This document shows, piece by piece, positions 47,844-61,831 of a stretch of 64,000 nucleotides of DNA. The stretch's first letter is position 1; every line of letters starts with the position of its first letter. Source of the stretch: Apostichopus japonicus (Eukaryota; Echinodermata; Holothuroidea; Aspidochirotida; Stichopodidae); the NCBI RefSeq assembly GCF_037975245.1, contig NC_092564.1, positions 27,198,984-27,262,983 of the forward strand. The letters are read 5' to 3'. The notes beneath the pieces were generated by a model, which ran no database searches, was not told the DNA's origin, and saw only the letters and a list, made by a program, of their open reading frames with translations. Both the position numbers and the translations under genes were made by a program.

Positions 47844-50800
47844 AATGTAATCTCTTTGTAAAAAATACAATTATTTCAACATCCAATAGTGTGAGATTCA
47901 GTCTGATACAACTCAAGGGTACAGAGGTGAAAAGCCACCATCTTTACAAATCTATTGCCAATGTTTGCTCAGGAAACATCCCAGAAATATGGCCGCCGAT
48001 AACGTGAATCCTAATGAATGTGATTGAGAATGTTTCATGTTAGCCGGTGTTTCCTGGTGAAGAAGAGAATGGATTATATGGGTTGCATGGTTCCCCTATC
48101 AAACACTGGATTCTTGGAACGATTGGAATCGATAACAGATTCAAAATGGATTATACATAGCATGGCATTTACCTACGTTAAGTTTGTTCAGGACAGTACT
48201 CTTCCAATCATCATAGAATTGCAGTCTTGTTAAGAAATGATCTATTTACAATTATTTGTCACCCTGTAGAGTTAATTGTCATTTATACAGTTTAAAACAG
48301 TTTTGATTAAGTAAGTGTACCTAAGTAAGTGTACTTAAATTCCAACTGATATACATTAATGGTAATTCTCGTTAACTATTTTGTCGTGGGATGACACCAG
48401 GTCTTTTATTTAAAGGTGAGATGTTGTTCGTTGTCACATTGTGATGGCCATTAGCATATTTACCACAGTTACTCTGATATAGTTGATGGCAAAGTAAATT
48501 TGATCAGTGAAACAACATATATCTTTGTGTTCCAACTCTTTTTTTTCTGTATCAGGAAATTTCAAATACTTCTTATAAATTAATTGGCAACAAAAAAGTT
48601 TGATCAATAACATCAAGGGAAATATATCCAATGAGTTTTTAGCCATGTTGGAGACACAAGCTGCTTCTTTGGTATTTGCTTTTGCAGTATTTGCTTTGCA
48701 AGAAAAGTTTGTATCACACTATTGGACCGTTTGCAGGCAAAAAGCTGGATTATTGATTTGAAACTATTGAAAAAATTTGAAGAAAGAAAGATGAAAATGA
48801 GGTTCATATGCAAAAGTTAATATTGATTGTCCCAATGTGCACAAAACATATTGATTGTTCAACATATTGAAATTCATACAGGCAGAGCTTGGTTAGTGGA
48901 TCAATAACATGAATTCAATTCTCATAATGAATAATACAGTACATAATATTGTCTTGCAGCGTAACAACAATAGATAATAGAAAATAGAAAACACATACTG
49001 CTAAATGGTTACTCATTACAATGGGGTCTATTAAATAGCTCATTGCTGGATAATTACACGTACTGCTAAATGGTCACTAATTTCAATGGGTCTATGACAT
49101 AACTCATTGCTGGATCATTACACGTACTGCTAAATGGTCACTAATTACAATGAGTTCGTAAAACTAGGTCATTGGTTTGTAATAAATCCAAAACAGTTTT
49201 GGATCGAGTGCTCATTAAGATGGCTATTTTTTTGCAGCATTTGGAAAAGAAATGCATTTTCTTTATATTTATTTAAGGTTAATGGGCGATTCATGTTCTC
49301 CCCAAAATTAAAAATCAATGTGTCACACATGATAACTTTTTCATTTCTGATATCTCATCATAATTTTGCAATATTTATACGTATCCCAGAATTGCTTGGA
49401 GGACTTTTGTCTCCTTTTCTGCCATTGTAGATATTTTTTTTATTTACACAGGAATAGTTTGTATTACATTTGACGGACCAACATTCATAAAGTTTTTTTT
49501 TTCTTTTGTGTTACAAAGTTAGTATTTTTTACCTCTTAGACTACATTACACACTTTGTGTTTTACTTTCTGTTCTTCAATGGTAACAAATTTGTTGTATC
49601 AGAAAAAGAGTTCCTTGTATTTTCACTTCCTTCTAAGTGTGTTTCAAAAAAACTTGATAAAAACTGCGCACGAAACAAAAATGTATATATGCCATAAGAA
49701 GACATGAAGTTTCATTCTTAACAAGAATTAACACAAGCAGAACTGGAGGAAATGTATAAAAATGAGTTCTAAAGCCATGAATAATGCTGAACAATAATGC
49801 AACAGGTCAGCTACATATTTGTATCAATGATTTCTGTATTGGGGTAGGGGGGGGGGGGTGTTTACCTCGTAAACAAACCTATTCATTTTACCCTATATGA
49901 ATAGGACTTACAACAGGAAAGGAATAAATTGCTTTCAACCAAAATCAACAACTTTCTTGGAGCAATTACAGAAGCTTTATGCGTTAAATTGTAAATTTAA
50001 TCAAGCCGACAGTGGTTAAAGTGGTTAACAAATCCATTAATCTTCAATATTTAACACTCAGATACTTTTCATATTTTAAGCACAGAAATCACATGGATCA
50101 TGTTTGAAATTGTTCCACTTGGAATACATTATTTGAGGTTAAAGTTGTCTAAGTGAAATTAATGGCCTTAAGTTGCATGGGATTTTAGTATCTTGACAGG
50201 GCCTAAAAAAATTGAACTTTTCCTCAAAATGCTCCTTTAAACATCTGGATATGAGCAAGATGCAATATGATGTATGTTATGTTCAAGATCTCAAACAATA
50301 GCAAGATTTTTGGGGTTTTGTTTTGTACATTTTTGTCATTTTTATGTTTTAAACAGTGTTCTGTTTTCTTCTGGTAGAGGGAAATCTTAACTTCCAGATA
50401 TATATTATTTTGCAATCCCATGTTATTATTATCAAAAGTAAACTTTTTAATAATTATTTTTCTACAAAAATGTGTGAAATAGTTTTTTTTTTGAGGAAGA
50501 AATCACAGAGATGGGCTTTTAACTATTTACTTCCAAGTTTATCCAATCATGCAACATATTTAGAATATTTCCCTCTTAATCTGTTTATGTAGATAACAAA
50601 GGTTACTAGATGAGTGAATATTGAGTGGGGGTGGGGAGGGGATAGCCGAGGATTGATGGGTGAAAATAGGAACATTCGGTGCCAGGGACCAAAATTTGTA
50701 ATATTTCATACAATGCATTATATCGTTTTGTAATATTTGATTTCAACATTATTAAAGGAAAATAAACTTGAGAAATATAAGATCATACATTCCTTTGTTA

Positions 50801-52410
50801 TCATTTACTTACAGTTACTGTACATCTTTTATTTATTGTTTTGAGAAGAGAAAGATTATTCACAATAAATGGTTCTAAAAGTTTTGTGCAACAGAAAAAT
50901 TATTTGAGGAATGAAGCAAAGAGCATTAGTGACCATTATTTAATTTCTAGCAGATTTGGTGGTTAAGCAGATGTTCTAGAAGGTTGTTATAAATTCATTT
51001 ATTTCTGTACACAAATCTTGCTTATATTTCATTGCATATTTTCTAATTCCTACCACATCATGTTTGGCCACTATTAGCTTGTAAATAGTTTACCAAGTAT
51101 TGACAACTTCCATTACAATTTGTAAATTAACCTCACAGTTTAGCAAGACTCTAAAAGTTTAGTAGCAAGTAGTTTTAGCTATTTTGCAGTAAAGTATATA
51201 TTTTATCTTACAGATTCTCAAGGTTATGTACCTTACAATTAATCCCATGAAAGGTGATATTATAAACATTGCTTCAAATTATAATTTTTATAATTCTCTG
51301 GGTCTTTGTTTAGGGTCCAAATTCCTGGTAGGTCTAGAACAGTTCAAAATTGTTCATATTTTTAATAATTTCCACAAATTCTCATGTTCCAAATAGCAAA
51401 ATATTTGAAGCTTTGGGCAGTTTCCTTCATGCCTATTTTTTGGTTTTACTTAAGACTTCCAGTGGGATGGCTAATTAGTTTCTACCAAATAGAGCAACTT
51501 GTATCTTCATACTGAATCCTAATTCTCAGTCTTCTCTTGAAAACAAAGACTGTGGATTCAGTCTAGGCCTACAAACCTTGACATGCCTTATATACACCCC
51601 CCCCCCATTAGAGTACCATACACCCCCCAATAAGAGTACCATACACCCCCCATGAGAGTACCATGCTGAAGTCATCTCTCTAGAGATTACACCAGGGAGT
51701 TGATACGTTCCATAACAACTCCCTGATAACACCACTTGCTAGCCGGTTTGGACAAACAGAAATTACTTCACAGTTGGAACAAAACAATGACCTTGTTTAG
51801 ACTCAAGTAACCAATGAGGTTATTTGATAAAACTTTCACTAGTGTTGTAATTATATATAAATAATGAAAGAAAGAAAACAGAGTTCTCATATTTTACTGA
51901 CCTGTAATGTATGTGCGGAGGAGTTCTTGAAAGTCTCAAGCATCAAAGGAGTCTTGTGCTCTGCTGCCACAGCACATATTTGTCTTCTTCATAGTCACAT
52001 GCATAGCTAAGTATCAGTACTGTAAGACAAGTACTGAACTCCAGGGAAGGTATTAAGGTGATATTAGTATAAACTAACACAAAGGTTAAATTAAAAAAAT
52101 GTTATGAAATGTGTCAAACCACATAAATAGTTGCAATTGAATAATGAGGTTACGACAACATCCAAGGTTTCCTCAATCAAATCTCATTCTAGCAGAAAGG
52201 GTTTTTAAACTTATCTTTAACGTTAGAAATGTGTTTAGTGCCAGCAATGTGTTTGTCGCCAAGTCTACACAGTTCAGTTACAACATACCACTCTGTTCCC
52301 TACATAAAGTGGAAACAGTTGCAATATCCATTCAGTTTTCCTTAATGCTGATATGAACTTTCACAAGTTAAAATCTGAAAAAAACATCATGACTAAGACT
52401 TTATCTTTAA
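47844..52410. other. Kinase 3' UTR and intergenic sequence
   Basis: AT-rich. A 68-bp unit (ACTGCTAAATGGTCACTAAT...) is repeated about 2.5 times at 48998-49170. A C-rich short tandem (AGAGTACCATACACCCCCC, three units) lies at 51595-51665. On the minus strand 51902-51990 has an open stretch (ending NSSAHTLQ) before GTCAGT that might be a further exon of the SET gene, but the acceptor is poor. Nothing else is recognised. Confidence 0.5.
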
Positions 52411-54740
52411 GATGTTTCTCCATACCCTATTAAACTTTAACAAACCAGTGATTTTTTACTCATGCCGTGCAATTTCTTTCTTACCTTCTTTCTCCACGGT
52501 AAATCTGTTTGCCCATAGTCGTACCAGAGTTCTTGACCATGTTTCATGTCTTTTAGGGCAAACAAACAGAGACAGACTCTTCCTTCAAGTGTCTGTTTCT
52601 TCACAACAGAATTGGCCTCCCTGCCAATCTCATCATTTACCATCTTTGCAACACAGGCTGTGTCTGTAGCATCAATACTGAGGGCAACAAATTGAAAGTT
52701 TAAGTGGATTATAAAAACAATTCAGAATGACTATGAAACCAAAGGAGCAGGACTGAACAACTGTAAAAGTTGACACACTGTTTAGAGAGCTACATAGACA
52801 GATCACTCCAATACATAAGATAGTCAAAGCCAAAAGGATTTTTTACATGTATGATAGGAAAATGAATGTAACATTCTGGAGGAATATGCATCCAATTCTT
52901 ATTGAATATAACCCCTTTTTATCACTGATATTTGTTGCTTTTATTCAATGGACACATGATTGCTTATTAGACTGTTATTCTCTGTGATGTCTTTAATTAT
53001 GCTGATAGCTTATGATTCTTTGTGTAGTATAAAAGTTATTTCAAATTTAAGACCAACAACAACATGAAAAAGATTTCAAACACCAATATCAAACGTCTCT
53101 CAAATTAGCTTGAAAATGGAAAACTATCAAATGACTCCATATCAGTACTTCTTTAATTCCCTGTTGCCCACCCCAGTCCTTGCTCACCCCCTCTTCCTCA
53201 GTAAATTAGGCTAGCATCCACTGCCAGATCACTACATCCAAAGTTGTACACAAGTCTATGCAAATTTTACTTTTGTCAACATGTGAATAGGCTGGCTTCT
53301 CCCATTTAACTGAGTGTAGTGTTAAGCAAAATGTGGTTGGCATATGGTGCCAGCACTCCGTTGTCCCTACCTTATAAACACCCATCCCTCTCTCCCCAGT
53401 CCTCCCCTCTTCCCAATTTATTATTCTTAGCTCCACGATCCACTTCCAGGTGACTACATGTAAAACTTGTAAGCATGGCTATGCATTTGTTTTGTTTTTC
53501 ATAAAAAAAAATTGTTTTTTCTTCTAAACAAATGTTTAGGCTAGATTTTCTGCACTTAACTTAGTGGATTGCTTTGTGCCAGCCACTCCACTCCCTACCT
53601 CTAGAAAAAAGTTCCTCCCTCTCTTCCACATTCCACAAAACATTAAATATCAACCTCTGGTCATGCTACCCTGAGTCCTCCCCCCCCCCCTCTCCCTCCA
53701 TCTGACAAATCTTCTGAAAGGAGACTTTTATTTGTAGAAATGTGTACCTAAAATTCTAGGGTAAGTTAGGTTACTCCCCAAAAATTACTAGTGCCTTTCA
53801 TTTTCTCCTGGCAATAATAACATCCTTCTCAAAAATTAGTGATTGATATAGCCAAAATTTGAACCCTGGATGTTGTGAATATTTATAGAAAAAATATGCA
53901 TATTTTAAATTGTTATCTTTGATGTTGTGAATAGTCATAAAACAAATTAAACATATACAGACCATAAAATGGGAAGCAAACATTTTAACTTACCTTTCTA
54001 TAATTCCACCATTCTCATACAAGTACATGGCGGTGTTGCCAGCTTTCTTGGTTCTAGCTCTATTTGATGCCTCCTCAGGAGAAATGATTTCTCCTCTTTA
54101 TTCTAGCTAGAAATCACCTTGCCTGATTTCCTTTGTTGCAAACACTTCCCTTCCTGTCAAGACCTTAAAAAAGAAATGGGTTGAACAGGGAAAGAAAATA
54201 GAAGAATTCTTTGATGTTGCATTCAATGTCTTCAACCTTGGACAGCTTCACTCCCCCATACCATATCGGATTGGGAACAATCACAGAATACCATACACAG
54301 TTGGTGTTCTACAAGTGATTCTGTTCTTAAATAATCTCCCTTCTTTCTGCTCACCACCATCCCTCCATCTGTACAACCATTATAATGATACAGTAATGTT
54401 ATCAAGACCAACTCACCCACTCCCCCCCCCCCCCAGAAAAGGAATGTGTCATTAAGTTCCATAAAGCTGTTTCAACAGTACTCTGCATTACCCTGGTACT
54501 ATACATATTACAAAATATGAGAGAGACACTGGGCATGATCCAACCCCCCTCACCCCCACCCCTCCCCACAGGTGGCAGGACAGAAAATTGGATTGTCTTG
54601 ATAATAGTACTCCATTGAGCAACAATAAATGGAGGTACTTTCCTTTTTTAAACTTGATAAATTTACCTCAATGGGACATTCAATCATCTTGTGTGTTCAT
54701 GTAGAATATATGAGAATAGTTTGGATAGTAAAGATTTCCA
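52411..54740. repeat. Tandem gene-segment duplication, copy A
   Basis: 52411-54740 is repeated in the same orientation at 55565-57285. It includes two exons of the SET gene and flanking intron. Copy A is about 600 bp longer, with extra sequence at roughly 52950-53650. Confidence 0.85.
52485..54102 (-). pseudogene. KMT5A-like SET-domain gene, copy A (two exons)
   Basis: Exons on the minus strand: 53994-54102 and 52485-52677. They encode GEIISPEEASNRARTKKAGN then YLYENGGIIE|SIDATDT, VAKMVNDEIGREANS, RVCLCLFALKDMKHGQELWY and DYGQTDLPWRKK. This is the second half of a SET domain, with the substrate Tyr in YDYG and the NDE..N block where canonical enzymes have NHS. The pattern (VND...N..., LCLFA..D...G.EL.YDYG....PWR) matches animal KMT5A-like proteins, which methylate lysine on histones. 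The splice sites are good and the phases fit, but the first exon opens G|AA TAA, a stop where copy B has TAT (Tyr of EYGGE). No upstream exon lies next to this copy. Confidence 0.75.
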
Positions 54741-55564
54741 GTTGGCCTTTCCTATGTAGTATGTAAGCTAATGCTTGATCAATTACACTTTGAAAGCCAA
54801 AACTACATTCTGTAAAATACTTTCAAGTGGTTACTGTAAGCTCTTGTTTAGGGTTTATCATTCAGGTATGTTATAGCCCAGACTTTCCAACATTTGAATC
54901 CCACAATCAATAAGAACATTTCTTGTCAAGTTCTATTTATTTTACTAAAATACTTTCCTCTGTTACCTTGCTGATTGATTTCTAATGGTGGTCTTTCTTC
55001 AGGAAACACTTACCACAGTTAGAGGTTGAAAAAGTTAGAGATATCTTTGAAGCCCTGCGAAAGGTTAAAACCCTCTATCATACTTAGTCTTGTTAAGACC
55101 ATAGTTTCAGCTGCTTCAGTGTACACAGAGTACACCTTCCTTCTTTACACAAAGCTGAACACATCTTTTCCCAGAGTGCCCCCCCCCCCATACTTGATGT
55201 TTATATTCATTCCTAGGGTCTTGTACATTTCTCAATAGTTATCTTATCGTTCTGAGCTAAACGGTCTTTTCGATGTTTTAAGGCAGATTTGCCAAAGTAA
55301 AGTGAAGCAGCTAAGCAGATAGCCAGAAGGGCTCCTCCTTCATACATTCATGTATGTCCTGCATCCCACCCTCATGATTTGTTCTGTAAACACTGATCAC
55401 AATGGCAGAGCAATTTTGTACAAATCCCGCATCTCTTATATGAATAAAGATTCATGTTATTTGGAGGAATGTCCAAGATTTTTGTAACGGACAGAATCCT
55501 CAGCCAGGTGGTATTCAGTGAATGATCTCCTTCAGATACTGGGTATACTGGAATTTATCTTAAA
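54741..55564. other. Spacer between SET copies, one weak plus-strand exon
   Basis: Mostly unique-looking. At 55003-55087 (plus strand) a CTTCAG acceptor precedes KHLPQLEVEKVRDIFEALRK, then VKTLYHT and a TAG. It could be a terminal exon of an unidentified gene, or chance. Confidence 0.3.
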
Positions 55565-57285
55565 CATGTTTCTCCATACCCTATTAAAGTTTAACTATGA
55601 AGTAAATATTTAATCATGCCTTGCAATTTCTTTCTTACCTTCTTTCACCACGGTAAATTTGTTTGCCCATAGTCGTACCGAAGTTCTTGACCATGTTTTA
55701 TGTCTTTTAGGGCAAACAAACAGAGACAGACTCTTCCTTCAAGTGTCTGTTTCTTCACAACAGAATTGGCCTCCCTGCCAATCTCATCATTTACCATCTT
55801 TGCAACACAGGCTGTGTCTGTAGCATCAATACTGAGGGCAGCAAATTGAAAGTTTAAGTGGATTATAAAAACAATTCAGAATGACTATGAAACCAAAGGA
55901 GCAGGACTGAACAACTGTAAAAGTTGACACACTGTATAGAGAGCTGCATAGACAGATCACCCATTGTATATGATAGTACAAGCCAAAATGAATTTTTGAC
56001 AGGTTAAATAGGAAAATGAATGTAACATTCTGGAGAAATTTGATTCAAGTCATATGTTTTGATGTACATTTGAAGTTGTCTCTTTTCACACAAAAGTCAA
56101 CCCAAGCATCAAGTATGATTCCTGATTTGCAAGTTATTCATTCCAAGGTTCAAACATACAGTAGTTTGTGAAAGGTAAAAAAAAACGCTTTGTTGTCAGT
56201 GCGTAACTCTGACATCACCCTCGTTTGCTTCAAGTCCACTTCTGGTGAAAAATCAGTGTAATTCAAAGGTGATATCTCGCTCCATCAGACAAATCTTTGG
56301 AAAGTAGACTAGGTTTTATTTGTAGAAATATGCAGCGAATATTCTCAGGGAATTTAGGCTACGCCATGAAAAATAGTAGTGCCTTTCATTTTCTCCTGGT
56401 AATAATAAAATCCTACTCACAAATTAGCAAGTAGTGTGACATTTGAACCCTCCATTTTGTGAATATTTATAGAACAAAATATGCATTTCAAAGTTTAAAT
56501 TGTTATCCTTAATGTTGTGAATAGTCAAAGAAAAATAAACGTTTACAGACCATAATATGGGAAGCAAACATTTTAACTTACCATTCTATAGTCCACCATT
56601 CTCATAAAAGTACAAGAAAGTGTTGCCATCTTCCTTGGTTCTAGCTATTTTGGATGCCTCCTCAGGAGTAATTATTTCTCCTCCATACTCTAGCTAGAAA
56701 TCACCTTGCCTGATTTACTTGTTGCAAACACTCCTCTTCCTGTCAAGATGTCAAAAAAGGAATGGACTGGAAAAGATTTTCTGATACAGGGAAAGAAAAT
56801 AGAAGAGTTCTTTGATGTTGTGTCCAATGTCTTCAATCTTGGACAGCCTCACTTCCCGCGTTCCATATCGGATTGGGAACAATCACAGAAGGCCATACAC
56901 AGTTGGTGTTCTACAAGTGATTTTGTTCTTAAATAATCTCCCTTCTTTCTGCTCACCCCCATCCCTCCATCTGTACAACCATTATAATGAAACAGTAATG
57001 TTATCAAGACCAACTCTTCTAAATGAACACCCCCCATCCCCCCACTCACAAAAAGGACAAAACAAAATGAGAGAGACACTGGGCATGACCCCCTCATCCC
57101 CCCACCCCACCCCAATCCCAGTGGCAGGAAGAAAAATTGCTTTGTATTCATAATAGTATTCCATTGAGCAACAGTAAATGGCGGTACTTTCCATATTGGA
57201 ACTAAATCAATTTACCTCACTGGGACATTCAGTCATCTTGTGTGTTCATTTAGAATATGAGAACAGTTTGGAAAGTAAAGACCTC
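55565..57285. repeat. Tandem gene-segment duplication, copy B
   Basis: Second copy of the 52411-54740 segment, without the ~600 bp insert. The homologous borders are CATGTTTCTCCATACCCTAT on the left and AACAGTTTGGAAAGTAAAGA on the right. Confidence 0.85.
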
Positions 57286-57626
57286 AAGGTCAGTGCTTTT
57301 TGAAAACTTCTAGCAATTTAAGCATGCCAAAATTTAGGGCCAATACAGACTACCTTTAACATACTGTACTCCAATGTCAGTAAAAGCAATTTGACCAACG
57401 TTCAAGTTGAAATTTTTAGTGTTAGTTTTATAGTTTAAGCTGTGGATCATTTCCCACTTGAATTTGATGCACTATCATACAGAATATCCTAAAAAGGCAT
57501 TAAAAGATTTTTTTTTTACATCTTACCAATGGTATCAATGATGAACCTCACTTGAAAGTCTTCCTTATCACACTCTGATTGTACATGATGGAGGCAGTCC
57601 TGGTGTAGGGTGATCTTATTATGAAA
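55639..57626 (-). pseudogene. KMT5A-like SET-domain gene, copy B (three exons)
   Basis: Minus-strand exons 57527-57626, 56582-56689 and 55639-55831. The first (NKITLHQDCLHHVQSECDKE then DFQVRFIIDTI) ends in phase 1 and joins exactly to AG|TAT in the second, giving IDTIEYGGEIITPEEASKIA, the SET N-terminal strand. The third gives VAKMVNDEIGREANS, LCLFALKDIKHGQELRY and DYGQTNLPW. Defects: one base is missing near 56588 (GGACTATAGAATG against GGAATTATAGAAAG in copy A), creating TAG in frame, and AGA of PWRKK is TGA. The upstream exon lies outside the duplicated block, so this is the resident copy and A is the duplicate of its 3' end. Confidence 0.75.
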
Positions 57627-60600
57627 CTACATAAAAAAAGTGAGATAACATCACAAAACATTTAAAATCATAAAAACAATACACATGCAATGGCAATGAA
57701 AGCAGTAAGTTAAAAGCAGAAGCAAAACTGGATGATGTCCCATAAGTCGCCGCTTAAGAAATAATTACTACTGTTTAATCTAATAATAGGTAGAAAGTTT
57801 AAAGAAAGAATTCTTTAATATGGTTTGTTTGATTTTTTTTTTCCATTTTGTATCAGACTCAGAGACATGTTGCTCTGAAAATGAATATTTGTTAAAAACA
57901 AATCCAAGTGGCAAGGTACTGTATGATCCAGAGTAGTTAAGACTCACAGCAACTTTTGATTATTTATAGCTTCCACACCAAAGATAGCCACTATAAGTAC
58001 CAGCCATAACTAGTGATTATCTAATGGCAGATGATATTTCCTTTTGCACAAGTGTAGAATCCAAATTCATTTATAATCAAATGAGTTATTGGTTAAATGA
58101 TAAAAAACAGGTTGGAGTGGAAATTTACCCTTATAAAATGGGAGTTTTCATTTGCATTCAGTAATTTATTTTGTTATTTTGAGGTTAATAGTAAAGGGCT
58201 GGTTTAGAAAATATCATGGTCCATGGTAGCCCCCTACTTTAAAGGTACAGAAATATTGCAGCACTCTATCAGTATCTGTTGGCCAACAGCCGGCTGTATG
58301 TTTAAAGTGAGGTTTTGCAGCTGATAAACTTTTGCAGAACTTTGCTTAAAACTAACTTGTTAGTTTTGTTGAAATACCAACAAAGACATCATGGTGAAAT
58401 TTGTCAAATGTAGAGATAATTGTTTATAGACCTAACTTGATTCAGTACCTCAAAACAAAATTGTGATCTCTAGAGTGACTCACCATGAACCAACTGGAAT
58501 ATGCACTCAACAATTAGCTTTGAATATATAAACATTTTTGCCACAGTAAATGTGTGAAGAAATTCTAGTTTCTGTATGGGACTGAAGTTACTATTACATT
58601 TTCTTGAAAGTAATTATCAAAATATATGAAAATGCATTTAAGAAGTAGAAGCTTCTATACTATGTTTTCATTCATCAACATTTTGGCAGTTTGAGAAGAT
58701 AACAGGTCATTTTGTCCCACTTCCAGTTTGCACACTACCAGTGTGCCTATCAAGTAAAAATCCTTTCAAATTCCCACATACCTAACAGTTTTCCCCCGAC
58801 ATCTATCCAATGTGTACTTTCAAAAATTGCCAGATGCTGCTATGAATATTCAAATATTAGGATTAATTCTCAGATATTAGTGACAAAATGTCATGTTCAG
58901 CAAATTTAAAGTGGAATATCATATGTTCAGATGTCATAAGGTCAAATGTGGGTCATCAACATGCATAAATTTGATGTGATTTAAGTAACAATGAAGTTTT
59001 AATTTCATTGTTTAGATATAAAAAGTTGTAAATAAGGACAATGTTCCACACAAACAATTTACTTAAATGGCACAGGCCTTGGCAACTCATGAACATATGC
59101 CATCAATGCCAACAACCAATCAGGTGATGAGCTGAGACTTGTAATCACATCAGCAACTTAAAGGAATTAAACCAATGCTCCCCTTTAAGATCACTACTCT
59201 CAGCTAATTCATCAGAGTCATCCAGGCATCTGATAGACAACAGCAATAGGACAAACCAAACTTTTCAAACCTACTTTTCTAATATGAAATATCACCTGTA
59301 CTCATGTACACATTCCATCAATGACAAGGACCATGTGTCGAGCTGAGACTTGCGATCTCATCCACTCAGGAAGGATAATTAATATTCATCATATAAGTAA
59401 GATATTTTGTAACATTTTAGTTCAATAACACTATTTTCATTTTTAAGATGTAATGGCTGAATTGTATGCATTTATGATGGTATTTCTTTGCTCTACCATG
59501 TGGTGAGCAAGTTGAGCAGGAGCCAGTAGGAGTCAGCCTAGCTAGAAGTTAACCTTAGACAAAACAAAAATAATAATTTGCATGCAGAGAGGAAAAATGT
59601 TCTTTTTCAGTCAGTTTGGTTACTAAAATATAATGGAATATGTGCATTCGTACTGTCCAACAAACATGTCATTTTGGGGTTCAATTTTTTTAAATTTCAT
59701 TTTGAATTCATCAATCTTTTTCTTCATTAGGATCACAACAGGAAAATGAGCATTTTATCCACTTGTGTAATCTTTGTATGGACACTTGCCTAGTGGCCCT
59801 GGGCATGCTGGGTGAGACCTGCCCCAGCTGACAGCCCTTTCAGCTGCCCTACTAAATTGGGAGGGTCATAAGGAGAGGAGAATTGTTTTCAACAAGGAAA
59901 ACTAGCTAGACTTAAATGTCAATATGGTACTATCCATGATTAGACTCTTGCTGGTAATTGTTAAGGAATAATTAATGTTTATAGATTTTGTGTAGTTTCA
60001 TGAATGAAAGTTTTTTGGATCACCTCATGACGGCATCAGCAGTGGGTTTGGAAAGTGGGGTGGCCAAATTTGAATCTTCTCACTTAACAAGTACATCAGT
60101 GGCGCACAAAGCATGATATTTTCTTTGGATCACACAAATAGCTGCATAGAGCCTTGATGTCTGAATAAGGGGCAGGTGTCTGAGGGGAGGGGTGTCCATA
60201 GCTCATTTCCCAGATTTAGCCATGTGTTTGGCTCTGAAATTATGGTATCTGCATAAAGTGAATCAGAGAAACAAAACTGAAGGTTTTGGGGAAAGTGCAA
60301 TGGTCCACCCTTTCTTACCTTCCCTCCTCCCTCCCATGTTATCCAATCCACCCCCCCCCCCCCCTCCCTATCACACCTTCTCATGTTATAGATGTTTAGT
60401 GGGACAAGATTAAAGTCGAAGGCAGATACTGAGATACCAATAGATTAGCACTAAAAATTGGAAACGCAAACTAACATGGCCAAAGCTATTTGTTATAGGC
60501 CTCAGTAAACCAAGCCCAATCACTAATATTCATGAGTTGTGCACCAAAACAATAGGGATCACCAACTTCCCAACTTATTAACCAAGTATGGTATCACTCT

Positions 60601-60749
60601 AGTATGCATTTTGTAGAGATATTTTGTTCACAAGCTCATTGTCACATACACACCCAGACACCAACTTGATTGCATAAATTTTAGTTGCCTCCAGTATGGG
60701 AAGTAATTAACAAGGAGCCAATCAATTGTTTCAAGACAATACAACTCAC
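57627..60749. other. No gene recognised
   Basis: Probably intron or intergenic sequence of the minus-strand SET gene. A degenerate repeat of CATCAATG...GAGCTGAGACTTG occurs near 59100-59165 and 59310-59365. Nothing else is recognised. Confidence 0.45.
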
Positions 60750-60822
60750 TGATGTATGGTGTTGCCTCCTTCTTCAGCATCATAACTACTGTGTTTATAT
60801 CTTTGGCATCAAATCATTTTGT
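60750..60822 (-). CDS. Weak candidate exon, minus strand
   Basis: A 73-nt segment between TATATAG and a good GTGAGT donor. Most of it reads DAKDINTVVMMLKKEATPYI, but a TGA lies four codons into the segment in that frame. It may be an upstream exon of the SET gene or spurious. Confidence 0.2.
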
Positions 60823-61742
60823 CTATATAAAAGAAAAATATGTAATGACAACCTAGACCAGTAGAAATATCATGGCTTGCTTGCACTACTGATCATTATT
60901 TCGCATGAAATGATAGTTAGTGTGAACTTTTCATTGTTTACCAACAATTAATCACATAATTAAATTAGTAAGGGATGAGTTTGCTTATGATCAACCACCA
61001 ATAGAAATGACTTCCTTGCCAAAAATGAGCTATTAGCCACAAAAGTTGTTATTAATTAACTTTTACTAAAAAGTGCAAATTGTTCAAATCTGCATTGTTG
61101 ATGAAGTAATGATAATAATCATATTTACATGAGTTCAATCCAAATGGAAAAAATAAAATAATGTTATAGCCATACAGGAATTAACATTCTAGTTTAGCAA
61201 ATTTAACAAAATGGTAAAATATTCTCCAATATGATAATTTCTCACTAGTACATGTTAACACCTACAGTAATCAACCAAGAAAATCTGGTAAAAAAAACAC
61301 AATTATTAAATGTAACAGTCATGATATGTTTTTGGACTAATTGGCATAAGAATGGAATGATCCACACAACACAAATACAACTTTATGAAATGTAACAAAA
61401 CATTCACCCAATTATTGGCATGTAGAACTCTTGTATTGGTCCATAAAATTTGTTTTTACATTTTATGTTTGAGTTATAATAAAGTTTTCAAATTTTGGTA
61501 AGGTCAATTTATGTTGTACAGCAGCACATTCCATGCTTGATGAAATTGTACCTACTTTATAGTTGTGTATATATTGAAAACTTAATTCATAATTAATTTA
61601 TGGTATGAGTACCAACAATCCAACATAACATGGCATATTGGCTCATTTAACTATATAACCCAAGATTCCATTATAAGACATACACACACACATAATCACA
61701 CAAAAACATGCAGACTTCACTATGTCTGATCAAACCTCTCAC

Positions 61743-61831
61743 CTCTAATCTAGGATTTTAACTTTCTTGCTGGTCTCTTCGCACAAGTCCCTTGAATGAT
61801 GATCTTTGAGCTTTGCATGGTGATTATCACA
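61743..61831 (-). CDS. Candidate exon, minus strand
   Basis: An 89-nt segment with a strong acceptor (TTTATTTTCAG) and GTGAGA donor. The best frame reads CDNHHAKLKDHHSRDLCEET then SKKVKILD and hits TAG one codon before the donor. The His/Cys spacing vaguely recalls a B-box, but this is not secure. It lies upstream of the SET exons on the same strand; its phases do not join directly to them. Confidence 0.3.

Noticed and set aside
56706-57194. Short frames on both strands near the SET copies
   Set aside because: No splice context and a C-rich tract; they lie in duplicated intron sequence.
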